A DNA stretch of 64,000 bases from Stenotrophomonas terrae (GTDB lineage Bacteria; Pseudomonadota; Gammaproteobacteria; Xanthomonadales; Xanthomonadaceae), in the NCBI RefSeq assembly GCF_001431465.1, contig NZ_LDJJ01000049.1:1-64000 (forward strand), read 5' to 3'. Positions 18,098 to 27,660 of the stretch are shown here, one piece after another. A model generated the notes under the pieces. The model ran no database searches and was not told the origin of the DNA. It saw nothing but the letters and a program-made list of their open reading frames with translations. The position numbers and the translations under genes are program-made. Numbering within the stretch: the stretch's first letter is position 1; every line of letters begins with the position of its first letter.

Positions 18098-19126
18098 ATG
18101 AGTTTCGCCACCGCTACCGCCGTCCAGCTCGCCCCCGTTGCCCTTGTTGATCGTGCCGACAGCGGCGTTTCCGCTGTACGCGGTGAGATCGAGCTGCAGC
18201 TGCGCATGCGTCACGCAGGGCAGCGTGCGCTGCGCCTGCGTTACGAACTGGTTGGCGCGGCCGACGCACCGGTGGTGCTGGTGGCCGGTGGAATTTCCGC
18301 GCACCGGCATCTGGCTGCCAATGCTGGCTACGCCGAAAAAGGCTGGGCCGAAGGCCTGGTTGGCGTAGGCCGCGCGCTGGACCCGCAACGCCGTCGCCTG
18401 CTTGGCGTTGATTTCATTGGTGCTGATGGCGCGTTGGATGCACCCATCGATACTGCCGACCAGGCCGATGCCGTTGCAGCGCTGCTTGATGCGCTGCATA
18501 TCGAACAGCTGCATGGGGTTGTCGGCTATTCCTACGGTGCGCTGGTCGGCCTGCAGTTGGCCATCCGTCACCCGCGTCGTCTGCACAAGCTGATCGCGGT
18601 CAGTGGCGCGCATCGTCCGCATCCGTATGCCTCGGCATGGCGCGCCCTGCAGCGCCGCGCGGTTGCACTGGGCCAGCTGCAGTGCGCCGAAAGCCATGGT
18701 CTGGCGTTGGCGCGTCAATTCGCCATGCTCAGCTACCGCACCCCGGAAGAATTCGGCGAGCGCTTCGATGCCGCGCCGGAAGTGGTCAATGGCCGTGTGC
18801 GTGTCGCCGCCGAGGATTACCTCGATGCCGCTGGCGCGCAGTACGTGGCGCGCACCCGCGTCGACGCCTACCTGCGCCTGTCCGAATCCATCGACCTGCA
18901 CCGGATTGATCCGGCTGCCGTCAGCGTGCCGACCCTGGTGGTCGCGGTTGAAGGTGACCGCTTGGTGCCGCTGTCGGACCTGGTCGCCCTGGTTGAAGGC
19001 CTGGGCCAGCGCGGCAGCCTGCGCGTGCTGCGCTCGCCCTACGGCCATGACGCCTTCCTCAAAGAAACCGATCGCATCGACGCGATCCTCGCCACTGCCC
19101 TACGCCTGCCCGGAGAAACCGCATGA
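18098..19126 (+). CDS. metX: Homoserine O-acyltransferase MetX
   Basis: A 342-residue alpha/beta-hydrolase-fold acyltransferase that activates homoserine for methionine synthesis. It has the nucleophile elbow GYSYGALVG (Ser145), the oxyanion segment LVAGGISAHRHL and the C-terminal PYGHDAFLKE that supplies the catalytic His. The frame is open further upstream, but that part is the riboswitch, so ATG 18098 is the start. MetX enzymes of this group may use succinyl-CoA or acetyl-CoA, and related xanthomonad proteins acylate serine; the sequence alone does not settle the donor. Coupling to metB and hom and the SAM riboswitch make homoserine the likely acceptor. Confidence 0.88.
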   Translation: MSFATATAVQLAPVALVDRADSGVSAVRGEIELQLRMRHAGQRALRLRYELVGAADAPVVLVAGGISAHRHLAANAGYAEKGWAEGLVGVGRALDPQRRRLLGVDFIGADGALDAPIDTADQADAVAALLDALHIEQLHGVVGYSYGALVGLQLAIRHPRRLHKLIAVSGAHRPHPYASAWRALQRRAVALGQLQCAESHGLALARQFAMLSYRTPEEFGERFDAAPEVVNGRVRVAAEDYLDAAGAQYVARTRVDAYLRLSESIDLHRIDPAAVSVPTLVVAVEGDRLVPLSDLVALVEGLGQRGSLRVLRSPYGHDAFLKETDRIDAILATALRLPGETA

Positions 19127-20373
19127 GCCTTTCCCCCACTTCCGATATCTCCTGCAGCCGTGCCACGGCGGCGGTTCGTGCAGGCATCGACCGCGATACC
19201 GCTTATGGCGCGGTAACGCCGCCGATCGTGCTGTCCTCCAACTTCAGCTTTGATGGCTTCGGCAACAAGCGCCAGTACGATTACACCCGCAGCGGCAATC
19301 CCACCCGCGATCTGCTCGGTGAAGCGCTGGCCGAGCTGGAAGGTGGCGCTGGTGGCGTTATCACAGCGACCGGCATGGGCGCGATCAACCTGGTGCTGAA
19401 CGCCCTGCTCGAGCCGGGCGAGCGCCTGGTGGTGCCGCATGATGCTTACGGCGGCAGCTGGCGCCTGTTCAATGCCCTGGCCAAGAAGGGCCACTTCGAG
19501 CTGATCACCGCTGACCTGACCGATCCGCGTTCGTTGGCCGATGCGCTGGCGCAGTCGCCCAAGCTGGTGCTGATCGAAACCCCGTCCAACCCGCTGCTGC
19601 GCGTCACCGACCTGCGCTTCGTCATCGATGCCGCACACAAGGCCGGCGCCAAGGTGGTGGTGGACAATACCTTCCTGTCGCCGGCACTGCAGACGCCGAT
19701 CGCCTTTGGCGCGGACGTGGTGCTGCATTCCACCACCAAGTACGTCAATGGTCACAGTGATGTGGTCGGTGGTGCTGTGATCGCACGCGATGCCGAGGTG
19801 CACCAGCAACTGGTGTGGTGGGCCAATGCGCTGGGCCTGACCGGCTCGCCGTTCGATGCCTTCCTGACCCTGCGTGGCCTGCGTACGCTGGATGCGCGCC
19901 TGCGCGTGCACCAGGAAAACACTCGCGCGCTGGTTGACCTGCTGGCCAGCAGCGAGGCGGTGTCCACGGTGTACTACCCGGGGCTGGAATCGCATCCGGG
20001 CCATGCCGTGGCTGCGCGCCAGCAGAAGGGCTTCGGCGCGATGCTGTCGTTCGAACTGGCTGACTGCCAAGGCGATGATCCGTATGCGGCGGTGCGTGCG
20101 TTCCTGGATGGCCTGCACTACTTCACCCTGGCCGAATCGTTGGGCGGTGTTGAAAGCCTGGTCGCGCACCCGGCAACCATGACCCATGCAGCGATGACGC
20201 CTGAAGCACGCGCAGCCGCCGGCATCAGCGAATGCCTGCTGCGGGTTTCGGTGGGCATTGAATCCAGCCAGGACCTGGTCGCCGACCTGCAGGCCGGGCT
20301 GGCACGCGCTGCACAGGTGATCGCCGATGCGCAGCAGGCCGCTGGCAACTGTAAAAAAACGGTGGATGCATGA
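19123..20373 (+). CDS. metB: Cystathionine gamma-synthase
   Basis: A 416-residue PLP enzyme of the Cys/Met-metabolism family. It joins acylated homoserine with cysteine to give cystathionine, or in some bacteria acts with sulfide. The PLP lysine is K206 in HSTTKYVNGHSDVVGG; other family marks are YDYTRSGNPTRDLL, ATGMGAINL and the late VSVGIESSQDLVADL. Its ATG overlaps the metX stop by four bases. The choice between gamma-synthase and sulfhydrylase cannot be made from motifs alone; the operon favours gamma-synthase. Confidence 0.9.
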   Translation: MSLSPTSDISCSRATAAVRAGIDRDTAYGAVTPPIVLSSNFSFDGFGNKRQYDYTRSGNPTRDLLGEALAELEGGAGGVITATGMGAINLVLNALLEPGERLVVPHDAYGGSWRLFNALAKKGHFELITADLTDPRSLADALAQSPKLVLIETPSNPLLRVTDLRFVIDAAHKAGAKVVVDNTFLSPALQTPIAFGADVVLHSTTKYVNGHSDVVGGAVIARDAEVHQQLVWWANALGLTGSPFDAFLTLRGLRTLDARLRVHQENTRALVDLLASSEAVSTVYYPGLESHPGHAVAARQQKGFGAMLSFELADCQGDDPYAAVRAFLDGLHYFTLAESLGGVESLVAHPATMTHAAMTPEARAAAGISECLLRVSVGIESSQDLVADLQAGLARAAQVIADAQQAAGNCKKTVDA

Positions 20374-21437
20374 GCGCCGTACTGCGCCCGCTGGAACAGC
20401 CACAGGCGCGGCTGGTGTTGCTGGGAACCGGTACGGTCGGCTCGGCCTTTGTTGCGCGCTATCAGGCGCTGCAGCAGCGCCAGCTGAGCCTGCCGTCGCT
20501 GCAGGTGGTGGCCAACTCGCGCATCGCCTTGGCCTGTGAGGATGCGCCGGATGCGGCGTTGTCGCGTGCACGCAATGCGCAGCGGCAGGGCGACACGCCC
20601 ATCCATCGGCAGGAAGTAGGGCGGCTGCGTGCGGGCGATATCGTGGTCGATGCCACCGCCAGCGAAGCTGTCGCCGCCGACCATGCGCCGTGGCTGGCGC
20701 AGGGCATCCATGTGGTGACCGCCAACAAGCTGGGCAATGGCACGGCCTTGGCGCGTGCACAGCAGATTGGTACGGCCTCCGCGGCCGGTGAGGCGCGCTA
20801 TGGTGATGCGGCGACAGTGGGTGCCGGCCTGCCCTTGTTGCGCAGCATCCGTGCGTTGGTCGCCGGTGGCGACCATGTGCATGCGATCGAAGGCGTGCTG
20901 TCGGGTTCGTTGGCGTGGTTGTTCGATCGCTACGACGGTAGCCAGCCGTTCTCGGCCTGCGTACGCGAAGCCGCAGCCGCCGGCTATACCGAGCCGGACC
21001 CGCGCATCGACCTGTCCGGCGAAGATGTGCGCCGCAAGCTGCTGATACTCGCGCGTGCTGCGGGCGTGCCGCTGGAAGCGGATCAGATCAGCGTCGATTC
21101 GCTGGTGCCGGCGGCATTGGCCGCGCTGGACGCTGCCGATGTCGACGCAGCGCTGTCGCTGCTGGACGCACCGTTGGCTGAGCGCCTGCAGCAGGCGCAG
21201 TCTCAGGGTTTGAAGCTGTGCTTCGTCGGCCGCCTTGATGGGCAGGGTGCAAGCGTTGGCCTGCGCGCCCTGCCGCAAGGCCATGCGCTGGCGGGCGGCA
21301 GTGGTACCGACAACCGCGTGGCGATCCACAGTGATCGTTACAACACCCAGCCCTTGTTGATCCAGGGCCCGGGTGCAGGCGCTGAAGTAACTGCTGCAGC
21401 GCTGTTGGATGATGTGCTGAACATCGTCAATCGCTGA
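20370..21437 (+). CDS. hom: Homoserine dehydrogenase
   Basis: A 355-residue monofunctional homoserine dehydrogenase that reduces aspartate semialdehyde to homoserine, the substrate of the first gene in the operon. The nucleotide-binding loop is LLGTGTVGSAFV at residues 17-28. VDATASEA, VTANKLGNG and the catalytic-domain segment GYTEPDPRIDLSGEDVRRKL (the last lysine and the aspartates line the active site) are clear. There is no aspartokinase or ACT domain. The start overlaps metB by four bases. A 13-bp hairpin follows the stop. Confidence 0.93.
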   Translation: MSAVLRPLEQPQARLVLLGTGTVGSAFVARYQALQQRQLSLPSLQVVANSRIALACEDAPDAALSRARNAQRQGDTPIHRQEVGRLRAGDIVVDATASEAVAADHAPWLAQGIHVVTANKLGNGTALARAQQIGTASAAGEARYGDAATVGAGLPLLRSIRALVAGGDHVHAIEGVLSGSLAWLFDRYDGSQPFSACVREAAAAGYTEPDPRIDLSGEDVRRKLLILARAAGVPLEADQISVDSLVPAALAALDAADVDAALSLLDAPLAERLQQAQSQGLKLCFVGRLDGQGASVGLRALPQGHALAGGSGTDNRVAIHSDRYNTQPLLIQGPGAGAEVTAAALLDDVLNIVNR

Positions 21438-21444
21438 GTGATCG

Positions 21445-21475
21445 CAGGTCACCCGATAGCGAATCGGGTGACCTG
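21445..21475 (+). terminator. Hairpin ending the met operon
   Basis: CAGGTCACCCGAT (21445-21457) pairs perfectly with ATCGGGTGACCTG (21463-21475) around a five-base loop, eight bases after the hom stop. No T-run follows, so it may protect the 3' end or work with Rho instead of being a classic terminator. Confidence 0.65.
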
Positions 21476-21641
21476 TATCAATGCTGGAATTGGCTCGGTG
21501 CGTGGGAATCCCGCCGCGCGGACTTTGAAAGTGGCAAGGCGGCGCAGGGTCTCTCTATGATGCCGGGGTGCGGGCAGTAGCTGCCTGCGCTTGCATCCCG
21601 CGCCGGCCGCCTGCCGGTGGCTTTTTCTCCACAGGTGGTTC

Positions 21642-22523
21642 GTGTCCAAAGGTGTTCTGGTTTCGCTGGCGGCGTCCCTGCTGTTCGGCCTGATGTATTA
21701 CGCCAGCCCGCAGCTGGCGCCGCTGCAGGGTGGTGACATCTTCGGTTGGCGGGTGTTGTTTGCAGTGCCGCTGGTGGCGTTGATGCTGCACCTGGGCGGT
21801 GAGAAGACCCTGATCGCAGATACCTTGCGGCGCCTGCCGGTGGAGCGCCGGCTGTGGTGGGCACTGCCGCTGTGTGCGGGCATGGTCGGTGTGCAGTTGT
21901 GGCTGTTTCTGTGGGCGCCGCTGCATGGCCGCGCGCTGCAGGTGTCGATGGGCTACTTCCTGCTGCCCTTGGTGATGGTGCTGCTGGGGCGCGTGGTCTA
22001 CGGTGAGCGCCTGTCCGTCCTGCAGAAGCTGGCCGTGGCCAGCGCGGCGCTCGGTGTGGCCTGGGCGCTGCTGCGCAACCACGGGCTGTCCTGGGAAATG
22101 CTGCTGGTTGCGCTGGGCTACCCAGCGTACTTCCTGCTGCGCCGGCATCTGCACATCGGTCACCTGGGCGGGTTCTGGCTGGAACTGGTGCTGTTGCTGC
22201 CGGTGGCCTGGTGGGCAGCGATTGGCGACGGCCAGCAGCTGCTGGCAGCGTTGGCGCACAAGCCGTCCCTGTACGTATTGATTCCGCTGCTCGGGGTGAT
22301 CAGCGCGGTGGCGCTGATGTGCTACATGCTGGCATCGAAGATGCTGTCCTTCAGCCTGTTTGGGCTGCTCACGTACGTGGAGCCGGTGCTGCTGATGCTG
22401 GCGGCGCTGCTGCTGGGCGAGAGCGTCGGCCACGGGCAGTGGCCGACCTATGTGGCGATCTGGCTGGCAGTGGCGCTGCTGGCCGTGGAAGGTGTGCTGA
22501 AACTGGGCCGACGCGCTGCTTGA
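21642..22523 (+). CDS. EamA/RarD-type transporter
   Basis: A 293-residue membrane protein of the drug/metabolite transporter superfamily with about ten hydrophobic helices arranged as two EamA repeats. RarD-like features are SLLFGLMYYASPQLAPLQG and WRVLFAVPLV near the N-terminus and FSLFGLLTYVEPVLLMLAAL near the C-terminus. GTG 21642 is chosen because AGGTGG lies just upstream and the first helix follows at once; the frame is open further upstream from a TTG without a ribosome site. The substrate is unknown. Confidence 0.87.
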   Translation: MSKGVLVSLAASLLFGLMYYASPQLAPLQGGDIFGWRVLFAVPLVALMLHLGGEKTLIADTLRRLPVERRLWWALPLCAGMVGVQLWLFLWAPLHGRALQVSMGYFLLPLVMVLLGRVVYGERLSVLQKLAVASAALGVAWALLRNHGLSWEMLLVALGYPAYFLLRRHLHIGHLGGFWLELVLLLPVAWWAAIGDGQQLLAALAHKPSLYVLIPLLGVISAVALMCYMLASKMLSFSLFGLLTYVEPVLLMLAALLLGESVGHGQWPTYVAIWLAVALLAVEGVLKLGRRAA

Positions 22524-22527
22524 ATGC

Positions 22528-23403
22528 TCAGCCGCGCGCGGCTTTCGACGCCAGTTGCTGCGTTACGGCGTCGCGGCTCATTCGGTTGCCCTCGCTGTCG
22601 ACGGCGGTGAAATCCACGCCGTTCTCCCATAGCTGTGGTGCCAGCAGCACCGCGATATCTTCGGAGGCGGTCTGCGACTGCAGATTCAACAGCCGCTGGT
22701 TGAAGCCGGCCGCGCGCAGCCAGGCGTTGTAGCTGGAGTTGTGCTCGGTGGCAAACTGGACCTGGTAGTGGCACTCCTTGCGCTCAGCTTCGTCAGGGCG
22801 CGCATCACATTGCGGGTTCCACTGGTGCAGGCCGATTACCGCATCGGCTTCCAGCTGCCGATTGCCGGCAGCCGCCCACAGCGCCACACACATGCTGGCG
22901 CAGTGCGATCGGACCCGGACGGTGAGATTGTTGCGGTTGATCAGCCGCGCCGCTTCCAGGCCGGGATTGGCATAGCCGCCGCCACTGGTGATGTCGATGC
23001 GACGTACGCTTGGGTTGGCATCCAGCAGGGCCTTCATCTGCGTGGCGAAGTTCCTGCCGACGCTGCCCTCGATGCGCAATACGCTGCCACCTTCCTGCAC
23101 CGACATGTGCGCATCGTCGATGTTCGCCATGGTCGTGGACTTCTCGCCCTGGATCACCAGGGAGTCGGAGCTGGCAGCGGCCGAGGCTGGCGCCGTGGCT
23201 TCGGTCTGAGGCGTCGCGGCTGCTGTATCGGCAGCTGGCGAGGGCTTTCTATTGCCGAAGTAGTAGGCCAGCAACAGCAGCGCCACCGCAGCGAGGCCGA
23301 TCTTGATCAAGGCCGCCATGCCGCTGCCAGGCGCCGCGGTGCGTGCGGCCGAGCGCGGGCGTCGTACTGGTGCCTGCTCGCCAGAGTCCTTTTGGTCGTG
23401 CAT
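22528..23403 (-). CDS. Membrane-anchored ClpP-fold protein (COG3904 type)
   Basis: A 291-residue protein with a cytoplasmic basic N-terminus, one transmembrane helix (about residues 30-50), an Ala/Thr-rich linker and a periplasmic ClpP/crotonase-fold domain. The key stretch is ITSGGGYANPGLEAARLINR, then VRSHCASMCVALWAAG, which places a serine between two cysteines where ClpP-class proteases carry the nucleophile, followed by IGLHQW. This matches predicted periplasmic ClpP-class proteins; activity is unproven. ATG 23403 has AGGGGGAG upstream; a longer frame to 23559 lacks support. Confidence 0.75.
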   Translation of the reverse strand: MHDQKDSGEQAPVRRPRSAARTAAPGSGMAALIKIGLAAVALLLLAYYFGNRKPSPAADTAAATPQTEATAPASAAASSDSLVIQGEKSTTMANIDDAHMSVQEGGSVLRIEGSVGRNFATQMKALLDANPSVRRIDITSGGGYANPGLEAARLINRNNLTVRVRSHCASMCVALWAAAGNRQLEADAVIGLHQWNPQCDARPDEAERKECHYQVQFATEHNSSYNAWLRAAGFNQRLLNLQSQTASEDIAVLLAPQLWENGVDFTAVDSEGNRMSRDAVTQQLASKAARG

Positions 23404-23512
23404 CCGCTCCCCCTGAAGCTGCGTTGTGATGCGCGATTCTGGTGTACCGCCCGGAGATATTGCAATACGTATGCACGGAGAATCGGGAGCAGTCGTTACG
23501 AGCACGCCTGTG

Positions 23513-24190
23513 CTAGTGCGGACGACCGCGCTGACGTCGTTGCCATAGCGCGTGGCCAACGAGAGCCAGCAACAGGACGATGCTCAAAGGAAGGACAAAC
23601 ACCCTGTTGAGCAGCCCCATCCACCAGGCCAGGTCAAGCTGCCAGCTGCTCCAGGCCTTGCCGTTGAGGGCTCTGATTGCCACCGCCATATCCATGCCGG
23701 CGGCTGCCGGTGGCGGTGCGCTGAGCTGGCCCGCCAGCCGATAGCGTCCGGGAGAGAGCGGCGGCAGGGGCTGTTTACAACTGACGGTAGCCGTCGACCA
23801 GCTGTCCACGCGATGGAAAAGCGCGGTGCCGGAGGCGACCTGCTGCCCGTCGTTTGCCAATAGACGCCATTGCAGCGTGATCGGACCGGTGTCGGCTGTT
23901 CCGTCTTTCCACGGAGCGGTGTGGTTCGCGAATTCGGCGTTGCCCAACCGGCCTGGATGGAAATCCAGATTCAACGCCCAGCGTTCCTGCAGGTGGATGT
24001 TGACGGGTACATCGAAATCGCCATCGTCGGCGATGGCACCCTGGCCGGGCGCGGCGGTCCAATAACTGCCCCAAAGCCAGCCGGCACCAAACCACGCCAA
24101 CAAAACTAACAGCAGGCGCCAGCCCCAGCGGGGCCAGCGCCGGTCTAGCTGTGGATCAGCACTCGATGACGTTGACGGCAAGGCCGCCAC
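23513..24190 (-). CDS. Membrane protein of unknown function
   Basis: I do not recognise this 225-residue protein. It has two transmembrane helices (about residues 22-42 and 190-212) flanking a domain of about 140 residues that looks beta-rich ([38 protein letters not shown]). The arrangement suggests a periplasmic domain anchored at both ends. Its start lies inside the 3' end of sdaA (35-base overlap), so translational coupling to sdaA is likely, although the two products show no evident link. Confidence 0.65.
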   Translation of the reverse strand: MAALPSTSSSADPQLDRRWPRWGWRLLLVLLAWFGAGWLWGSYWTAAPGQGAIADDGDFDVPVNIHLQERWALNLDFHPGRLGNAEFANHTAPWKDGTADTGPITLQWRLLANDGQQVASGTALFHRVDSWSTATVSCKQPLPPLSPGRYRLAGQLSAPPPAAAGMDMAVAIRALNGKAWSSWQLDLAWWMGLLNRVFVLPLSIVLLLALVGHALWQRRQRGRPH

Positions 24191-25538
24191 GGCTGGTTTC
24201 CTTGTACTTGTCCTGCATATCGCGGCCGGTGTCGCGCATGGTCTTGATCACCTTGTCCAGCGACACCTTGTGCTTGCCGTCGCCGCGCATGGCCATGCGG
24301 CTGGCATTGATCGCCTTCACCGCGCCCATTGCGTTGCGCTCGATGCAGGGGATCTGCACAAGTCCGCCGATCGGGTCGCAGGTCAGGCCTAGGTTGTGCT
24401 CCATGCCGATCTCGGCGGCATTTTCGATCTGCCCCGGGTTGCCGCCCAGCGCGGCCATCAAGCCGCCGGCAGCCATCGAGCAGGCCACGCCCACTTCGCC
24501 CTGGCAACCGACTTCAGCACCGCTGATCGAGGCGTTTTCCTTGTACAGGATGCCAATGGCGGCAGCGGTCAGCAGGAAATTGAATACACCCTGCTCGTTG
24601 CTGCCGGGGCAGAAGCGGTCGTAGTAATGCAGTACCGAGGGAATGATGCCGGCCGCGCCGTTGGTGGGCGCGGTGACCACGCGGCCACCAGCGGCGTTTT
24701 CTTCATTCACCGCCAAGGCATACAGGTTGACCCAGTCCAGCGTGGTCAATGGATCGCGCATGGCCGCTTCCGGGCGCGAAGACAGCTCGCGGTACAGCGT
24801 GGGCGCGCGCCGGCTGACATTGAGCCCGCCGGGCAGGGTGCCTTCGGAACGGATGCCGCGGGTCACGCAGGACTGCATTGCATCCCATATTTCGCGCAGG
24901 CTGGCGCGGATCTCTTCTTCACTGCGCCAGCACTTTTCATTCTCGTACATCATCTGGGCGATGCTCAGGCCACTGCGCGCGGCCTGCGCCAGCAGCTCGT
25001 CGCCACTCTTGAACGGGTAGGGGATCGGTGTCTGGTCGGGCACGATGCGGTCATCGGCGGCATCGTCCTCGTTGACCACGAAACCGCCGCCCACCGAGTA
25101 GTAGTCGCGGGTGGCGATGATCTGGTCATCGGCGTCATAGGCGGTGAAGCGCATACCGTTGGTGTGGTACGGCAGCTTCTGGCGCTTGTTCATGGCCAGG
25201 TCGCGTTTCTCGTCGAAGGCGATCTCGCGCTGGCCCATCAGGTTGATGCGCTTGCTGCTGCGGATGCGCTCCAGCGTGGCCGGGATGATGTCCGGATCGA
25301 TCTCATTGGGGCGGTTGCCTTCCAGGCCCAGCAGCACGGCCTTGTCGGTACCGTGGCCGCGGCCGGTCAGGGCCAGCGAGCCGAACACCTCGGCGCGGAT
25401 GCGCACCGTGTTCTGCAGTTGGCCGGGGTCCAGCAGCCAGCGATGGACGAAGCGCTCGGCCGCGCGCATCGGACCCACGGTGTGGGAGGAACTCGGGCCA
25501 ATGCCGATCTTGAACAGGTCGAACGTGCTGACGGACAT
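24156..25538 (-). CDS. sdaA: L-serine ammonia-lyase, iron-sulfur type
   Basis: L-serine dehydratase deaminates serine to pyruvate using a 4Fe-4S cluster. The 460 residues carry the single-chain form: an N-terminal beta domain beginning [19 protein letters not shown] and a C-terminal alpha domain with the cluster cysteines in [17 protein letters not shown] and [14 protein letters not shown]. This is the E. coli SdaA/SdaB architecture. The gene is divergent from the small glutaredoxin-like gene, and its 3' end overlaps the following membrane-protein gene. Confidence 0.95.
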   Translation of the reverse strand: MSVSTFDLFKIGIGPSSSHTVGPMRAAERFVHRWLLDPGQLQNTVRIRAEVFGSLALTGRGHGTDKAVLLGLEGNRPNEIDPDIIPATLERIRSSKRINLMGQREIAFDEKRDLAMNKRQKLPYHTNGMRFTAYDADDQIIATRDYYSVGGGFVVNEDDAADDRIVPDQTPIPYPFKSGDELLAQAARSGLSIAQMMYENEKCWRSEEEIRASLREIWDAMQSCVTRGIRSEGTLPGGLNVSRRAPTLYRELSSRPEAAMRDPLTTLDWVNLYALAVNEENAAGGRVVTAPTNGAAGIIPSVLHYYDRFCPGSNEQGVFNFLLTAAAIGILYKENASISGAEVGCQGEVGVACSMAAGGLMAALGGNPGQIENAAEIGMEHNLGLTCDPIGGLVQIPCIERNAMGAVKAINASRMAMRGDGKHKVSLDKVIKTMRDTGRDMQDKYKETSRGGLAVNVIEC

Positions 25539-25634
25539 GCGGATTCTGCGTACTGCGATGAGATGGCCGCTATTCTACGGGTTCATTGCTGCAGGCCATG
25601 TATGCAGCGCAGCATTCCCCAGACAGGTGCGCAG

Positions 25635-25853
25635 ATGGGATTGACTCTGTACCAGCGTGACGATTGCCATCTGTGTGACCTCGCGCTGGCGGTGCTGGCG
25701 CAGGCGCGGGCGCCGGAATTTGACAGTGTGTTCATCGACGACGATGAGGTGCTGGAAGAGAAGTACGGTCAGCGCGTGCCGGTGTTGCGTGATTCCAGCG
25801 GCAGGGAGTTGGACTGGCCGTTTGATGCAGCCACCCTCCAGCAATGGCTGTGA
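25635..25853 (+). CDS. Glutaredoxin-like protein (DUF836)
   Basis: A 72-residue thioredoxin-fold protein. It starts LTLYQRDDCHLCDLALAVL, with the redox motif CHLC at the helix start as in the DUF836 glutaredoxin-like family, and ends with VPVLRDSSGRELDWPFD, the cis-Pro region that touches substrate. ATG 25635 fits the family start; an in-frame ATG at 25602 would add 11 residues. The role is unknown. The much longer frame running upstream from about 24396 is only the antisense of sdaA. Confidence 0.8.
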   Translation: MGLTLYQRDDCHLCDLALAVLAQARAPEFDSVFIDDDEVLEEKYGQRVPVLRDSSGRELDWPFDAATLQQWL

Positions 25854-25865
25854 CAGCGTGGTGGC

Positions 25866-26426
25866 TCAGAGCTTGAGGCCGGTGTTGCGGCCGTGGTCGG
25901 TATCGCGGTCGTAGGCAAGCTCGCGCTGACGTTGTTCATCGATCAATGCGCTGCCCAGCTGGTTGGCTTGCGTCAACAGGTTTGGGCAGCCCACCTGCGC
26001 GGGCATGGCGATGAGTTGTTGGCGTATTGCAGCGGCCGCGTCCAGCGCGAACTGGTAGTGACCTTGCTCATGTTCACGCAGCAGCGAGCTGTAGTGTTGC
26101 CAGCGGTTCAGGAGATCCTCGGTCGCGCCTTGTGTGTCTGTCCATTGCGGAAGGGTGATGGTGCCGGTGACCTGGGTATCGACGGACGTGATACTGCAAC
26201 GGTTGCCGCGTGAGGAGGTCTGGTATTTCCAGCTCACATGCCAGCGGGTGTAGCCGTGGAAGCGGCGGCCGTCATCGCCCTCAGGTCCGTGCTGTTGCAT
26301 TGCTTCCAGCAGCTGCTTCGAGGACTTTCCGCTGATCGGATAGTAGGTGATATCCAGCTGTTCGGACGCTGCCAACGGGTAGCTTGCGGTCAGCAGCAAG
26401 CTGGCAAGAAGCAGGGGTTTACGCAC
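25866..26426 (-). CDS. DUF922 secreted Zn-protease-like protein
   Basis: A 186-residue secreted protein with a signal peptide (residues 1-20, ending PLAAS). The family mark is the metalloprotease-like HEQGH in LLREHEQGHYQFALDAA near residue 120. The preceding segments (YYPISGKSSKQLLEAM, GYTRWHVSWKYQ) match the DUF922 pattern of an N-terminal beta domain before the HExxH helix. Two cysteines outside the motif could form a disulfide. Proteolysis has not been shown for the family as far as I know. A stem-loop separates it from the YceI operon upstream. Confidence 0.8.
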   Translation of the reverse strand: MRKPLLLASLLLTASYPLAASEQLDITYYPISGKSSKQLLEAMQQHGPEGDDGRRFHGYTRWHVSWKYQTSSRGNRCSITSVDTQVTGTITLPQWTDTQGATEDLLNRWQHYSSLLREHEQGHYQFALDAAAAIRQQLIAMPAQVGCPNLLTQANQLGSALIDEQRQRELAYDRDTDHGRNTGLKL

Positions 26427-26450
26427 GGTACAAATCCGTTTGATATGTCA

Positions 26451-26485
26451 GACACCCAGCGTGGCGTGCTGCCGCGCTGGGTGTC
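26451..26485 (-). terminator. Stem-loop between the YceI operon and the DUF922 gene
   Basis: GACACCCAGCG (26451-26461) pairs with CGCTGGGTGTC (26475-26485), and the loop can add a GGC/GCC pair. It lies 28 bases after the last YceI stop and 25 bases before the DUF922 start. There is no T-run. Confidence 0.6.
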
Positions 26486-26512
26486 AACCGCTGTGGCGAG
26501 CAGCAGCCCGGC

Positions 26513-27085
26513 TTACTTCGCGTTGAGTTTGACGATGGTGCTGATCGCAGTTTCGTCGGGGATGGTCTTGGTGTCGGCCCAGTCGCCGCCGCCCACGCCG
26601 AAGTCCAGGCGCTTGACCGTTGCCTTGCCGGTCAATACCGGTTGTGCGCCCGCTGCCCAGGTGAAGGTCAGGGTGACCGGCTTGCTGATGCCGCGCAGTT
26701 CCAGAGTGCCGTCGGCAGCGAACTGGTTGTTGCCCAACGCGCGGAAACCGTTGGCGGTATAGCGGGCCTGGGCGAAGCGGGCCACGTTGAAGAAATCCGC
26801 GCCCTGCAAGGTGGAGTCGCGGTCGTTGTTGCCGCTCTTGGCGCCGGCCAGCGGAATGGTCACGTCGAGCTTGCCAGCGGCCGGGTTGGCCGGGTCGAAG
26901 CTGACTTCGGTCTGGAAGCCCGGGAAGCTGCCAGTGAACACTTCACCGTCGTACTTGCTGGCAAACACCAGGATCGAACCGTTGCCGGGGGCCTGCTGGT
27001 AGTCGGCAGCCATCGCCGGGGCGATGGCGAGCATGCCGGCAAGTGCGGCGGCAACGGCGGCGGGAGAGGTCAGTTTGATGTTCAT
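26513..27085 (-). CDS. YceI-family periplasmic protein (first paralogue)
   Basis: A 190-residue YceI lipocalin-like protein. It has a signal peptide of about 27 residues (ending PAMAA) and the family strands ILVFASKYDGEVFTGSFPGF, VTIPLAGAKSGN, FFNVARFAQARYTANGF and ELRGISKPVTLTFTW. YceI proteins bind isoprenoid-like molecules in a beta-barrel. ATG 27085 is preceded by AGAAGGA and overlaps the cytochrome stop by four bases, so it is the last gene of a three-gene operon. Confidence 0.92.
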   Translation of the reverse strand: MNIKLTSPAAVAAALAGMLAIAPAMAADYQQAPGNGSILVFASKYDGEVFTGSFPGFQTEVSFDPANPAAGKLDVTIPLAGAKSGNNDRDSTLQGADFFNVARFAQARYTANGFRALGNNQFAADGTLELRGISKPVTLTFTWAAGAQPVLTGKATVKRLDFGVGGGDWADTKTIPDETAISTIVKLNAK

Positions 27086-27660
27086 GCGGAATCCTTCTGG
27101 GAAGCGTTGAGCCAGCCTTGCGGCAGCATGCGGGTCAGCGTGGCATCGCGCTGATGAATGTGGTGATAGAACGCTGCGCCGGCATGCGCCAGCACCAGCA
27201 GGATCAGCGCCCAGAAACCCCATTCGTGGATGGCATGGGATACCTGGCTGAGCTGTTCGCTCGGGGCGACCAGCTTGGGCATTTCAACCAGCCCGAACAG
27301 CTTGAACGGGCGCAGCCCGCTGGCCGAGTCGTACAACCAGCCCGCCAGCGGAATGGCGAACATCAGCACATACAGTGCCCAATGCGTGGCCGAGGCAATG
27401 CGTTCCTGCCAACCCGGCGTGCCCGGCACCGGCTCCGGTGCGCCGGCATACAGGCGCCATGCCAGTCGCACTGCCACCAGCACCAGCACGCTGATGCCGA
27501 TCGACTTGTGCATCGTGTAGATCCAGAAGTACTTGGGCGTCTTGGGGAACTCGCCCATGGTCAGGCCGACAATACCCAGCGCCAGTATCAGCAGGGCGAT
27601 CAGCCAATGCAGGCTCTTGCTGACGCTGCCCCAGCGTTGGGCGGTGTTTTTCAGGCTCAT
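27082..27660 (-). CDS. Cytochrome b561-type membrane protein
   Basis: A 192-residue b-type cytochrome with four transmembrane helices. Heme-ligand histidines sit in SVSKSLHWLIALLILALG (helix 1), YTMHKSIGISVL (helix 2), ASATHWALYVLM (helix 3) and a histidine-rich final helix (LAHAGAAFYHHIHQRD). These proteins move electrons across the inner membrane, commonly from quinol. Both flanking genes overlap it by four bases and encode YceI proteins, an arrangement related to the E. coli yceJ-yceI pair. A link to quinone or isoprenoid redox is plausible but inferred. Confidence 0.92.
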   Translation of the reverse strand: MSLKNTAQRWGSVSKSLHWLIALLILALGIVGLTMGEFPKTPKYFWIYTMHKSIGISVLVLVAVRLAWRLYAGAPEPVPGTPGWQERIASATHWALYVLMFAIPLAGWLYDSASGLRPFKLFGLVEMPKLVAPSEQLSQVSHAIHEWGFWALILLVLAHAGAAFYHHIHQRDATLTRMLPQGWLNASQKDSA

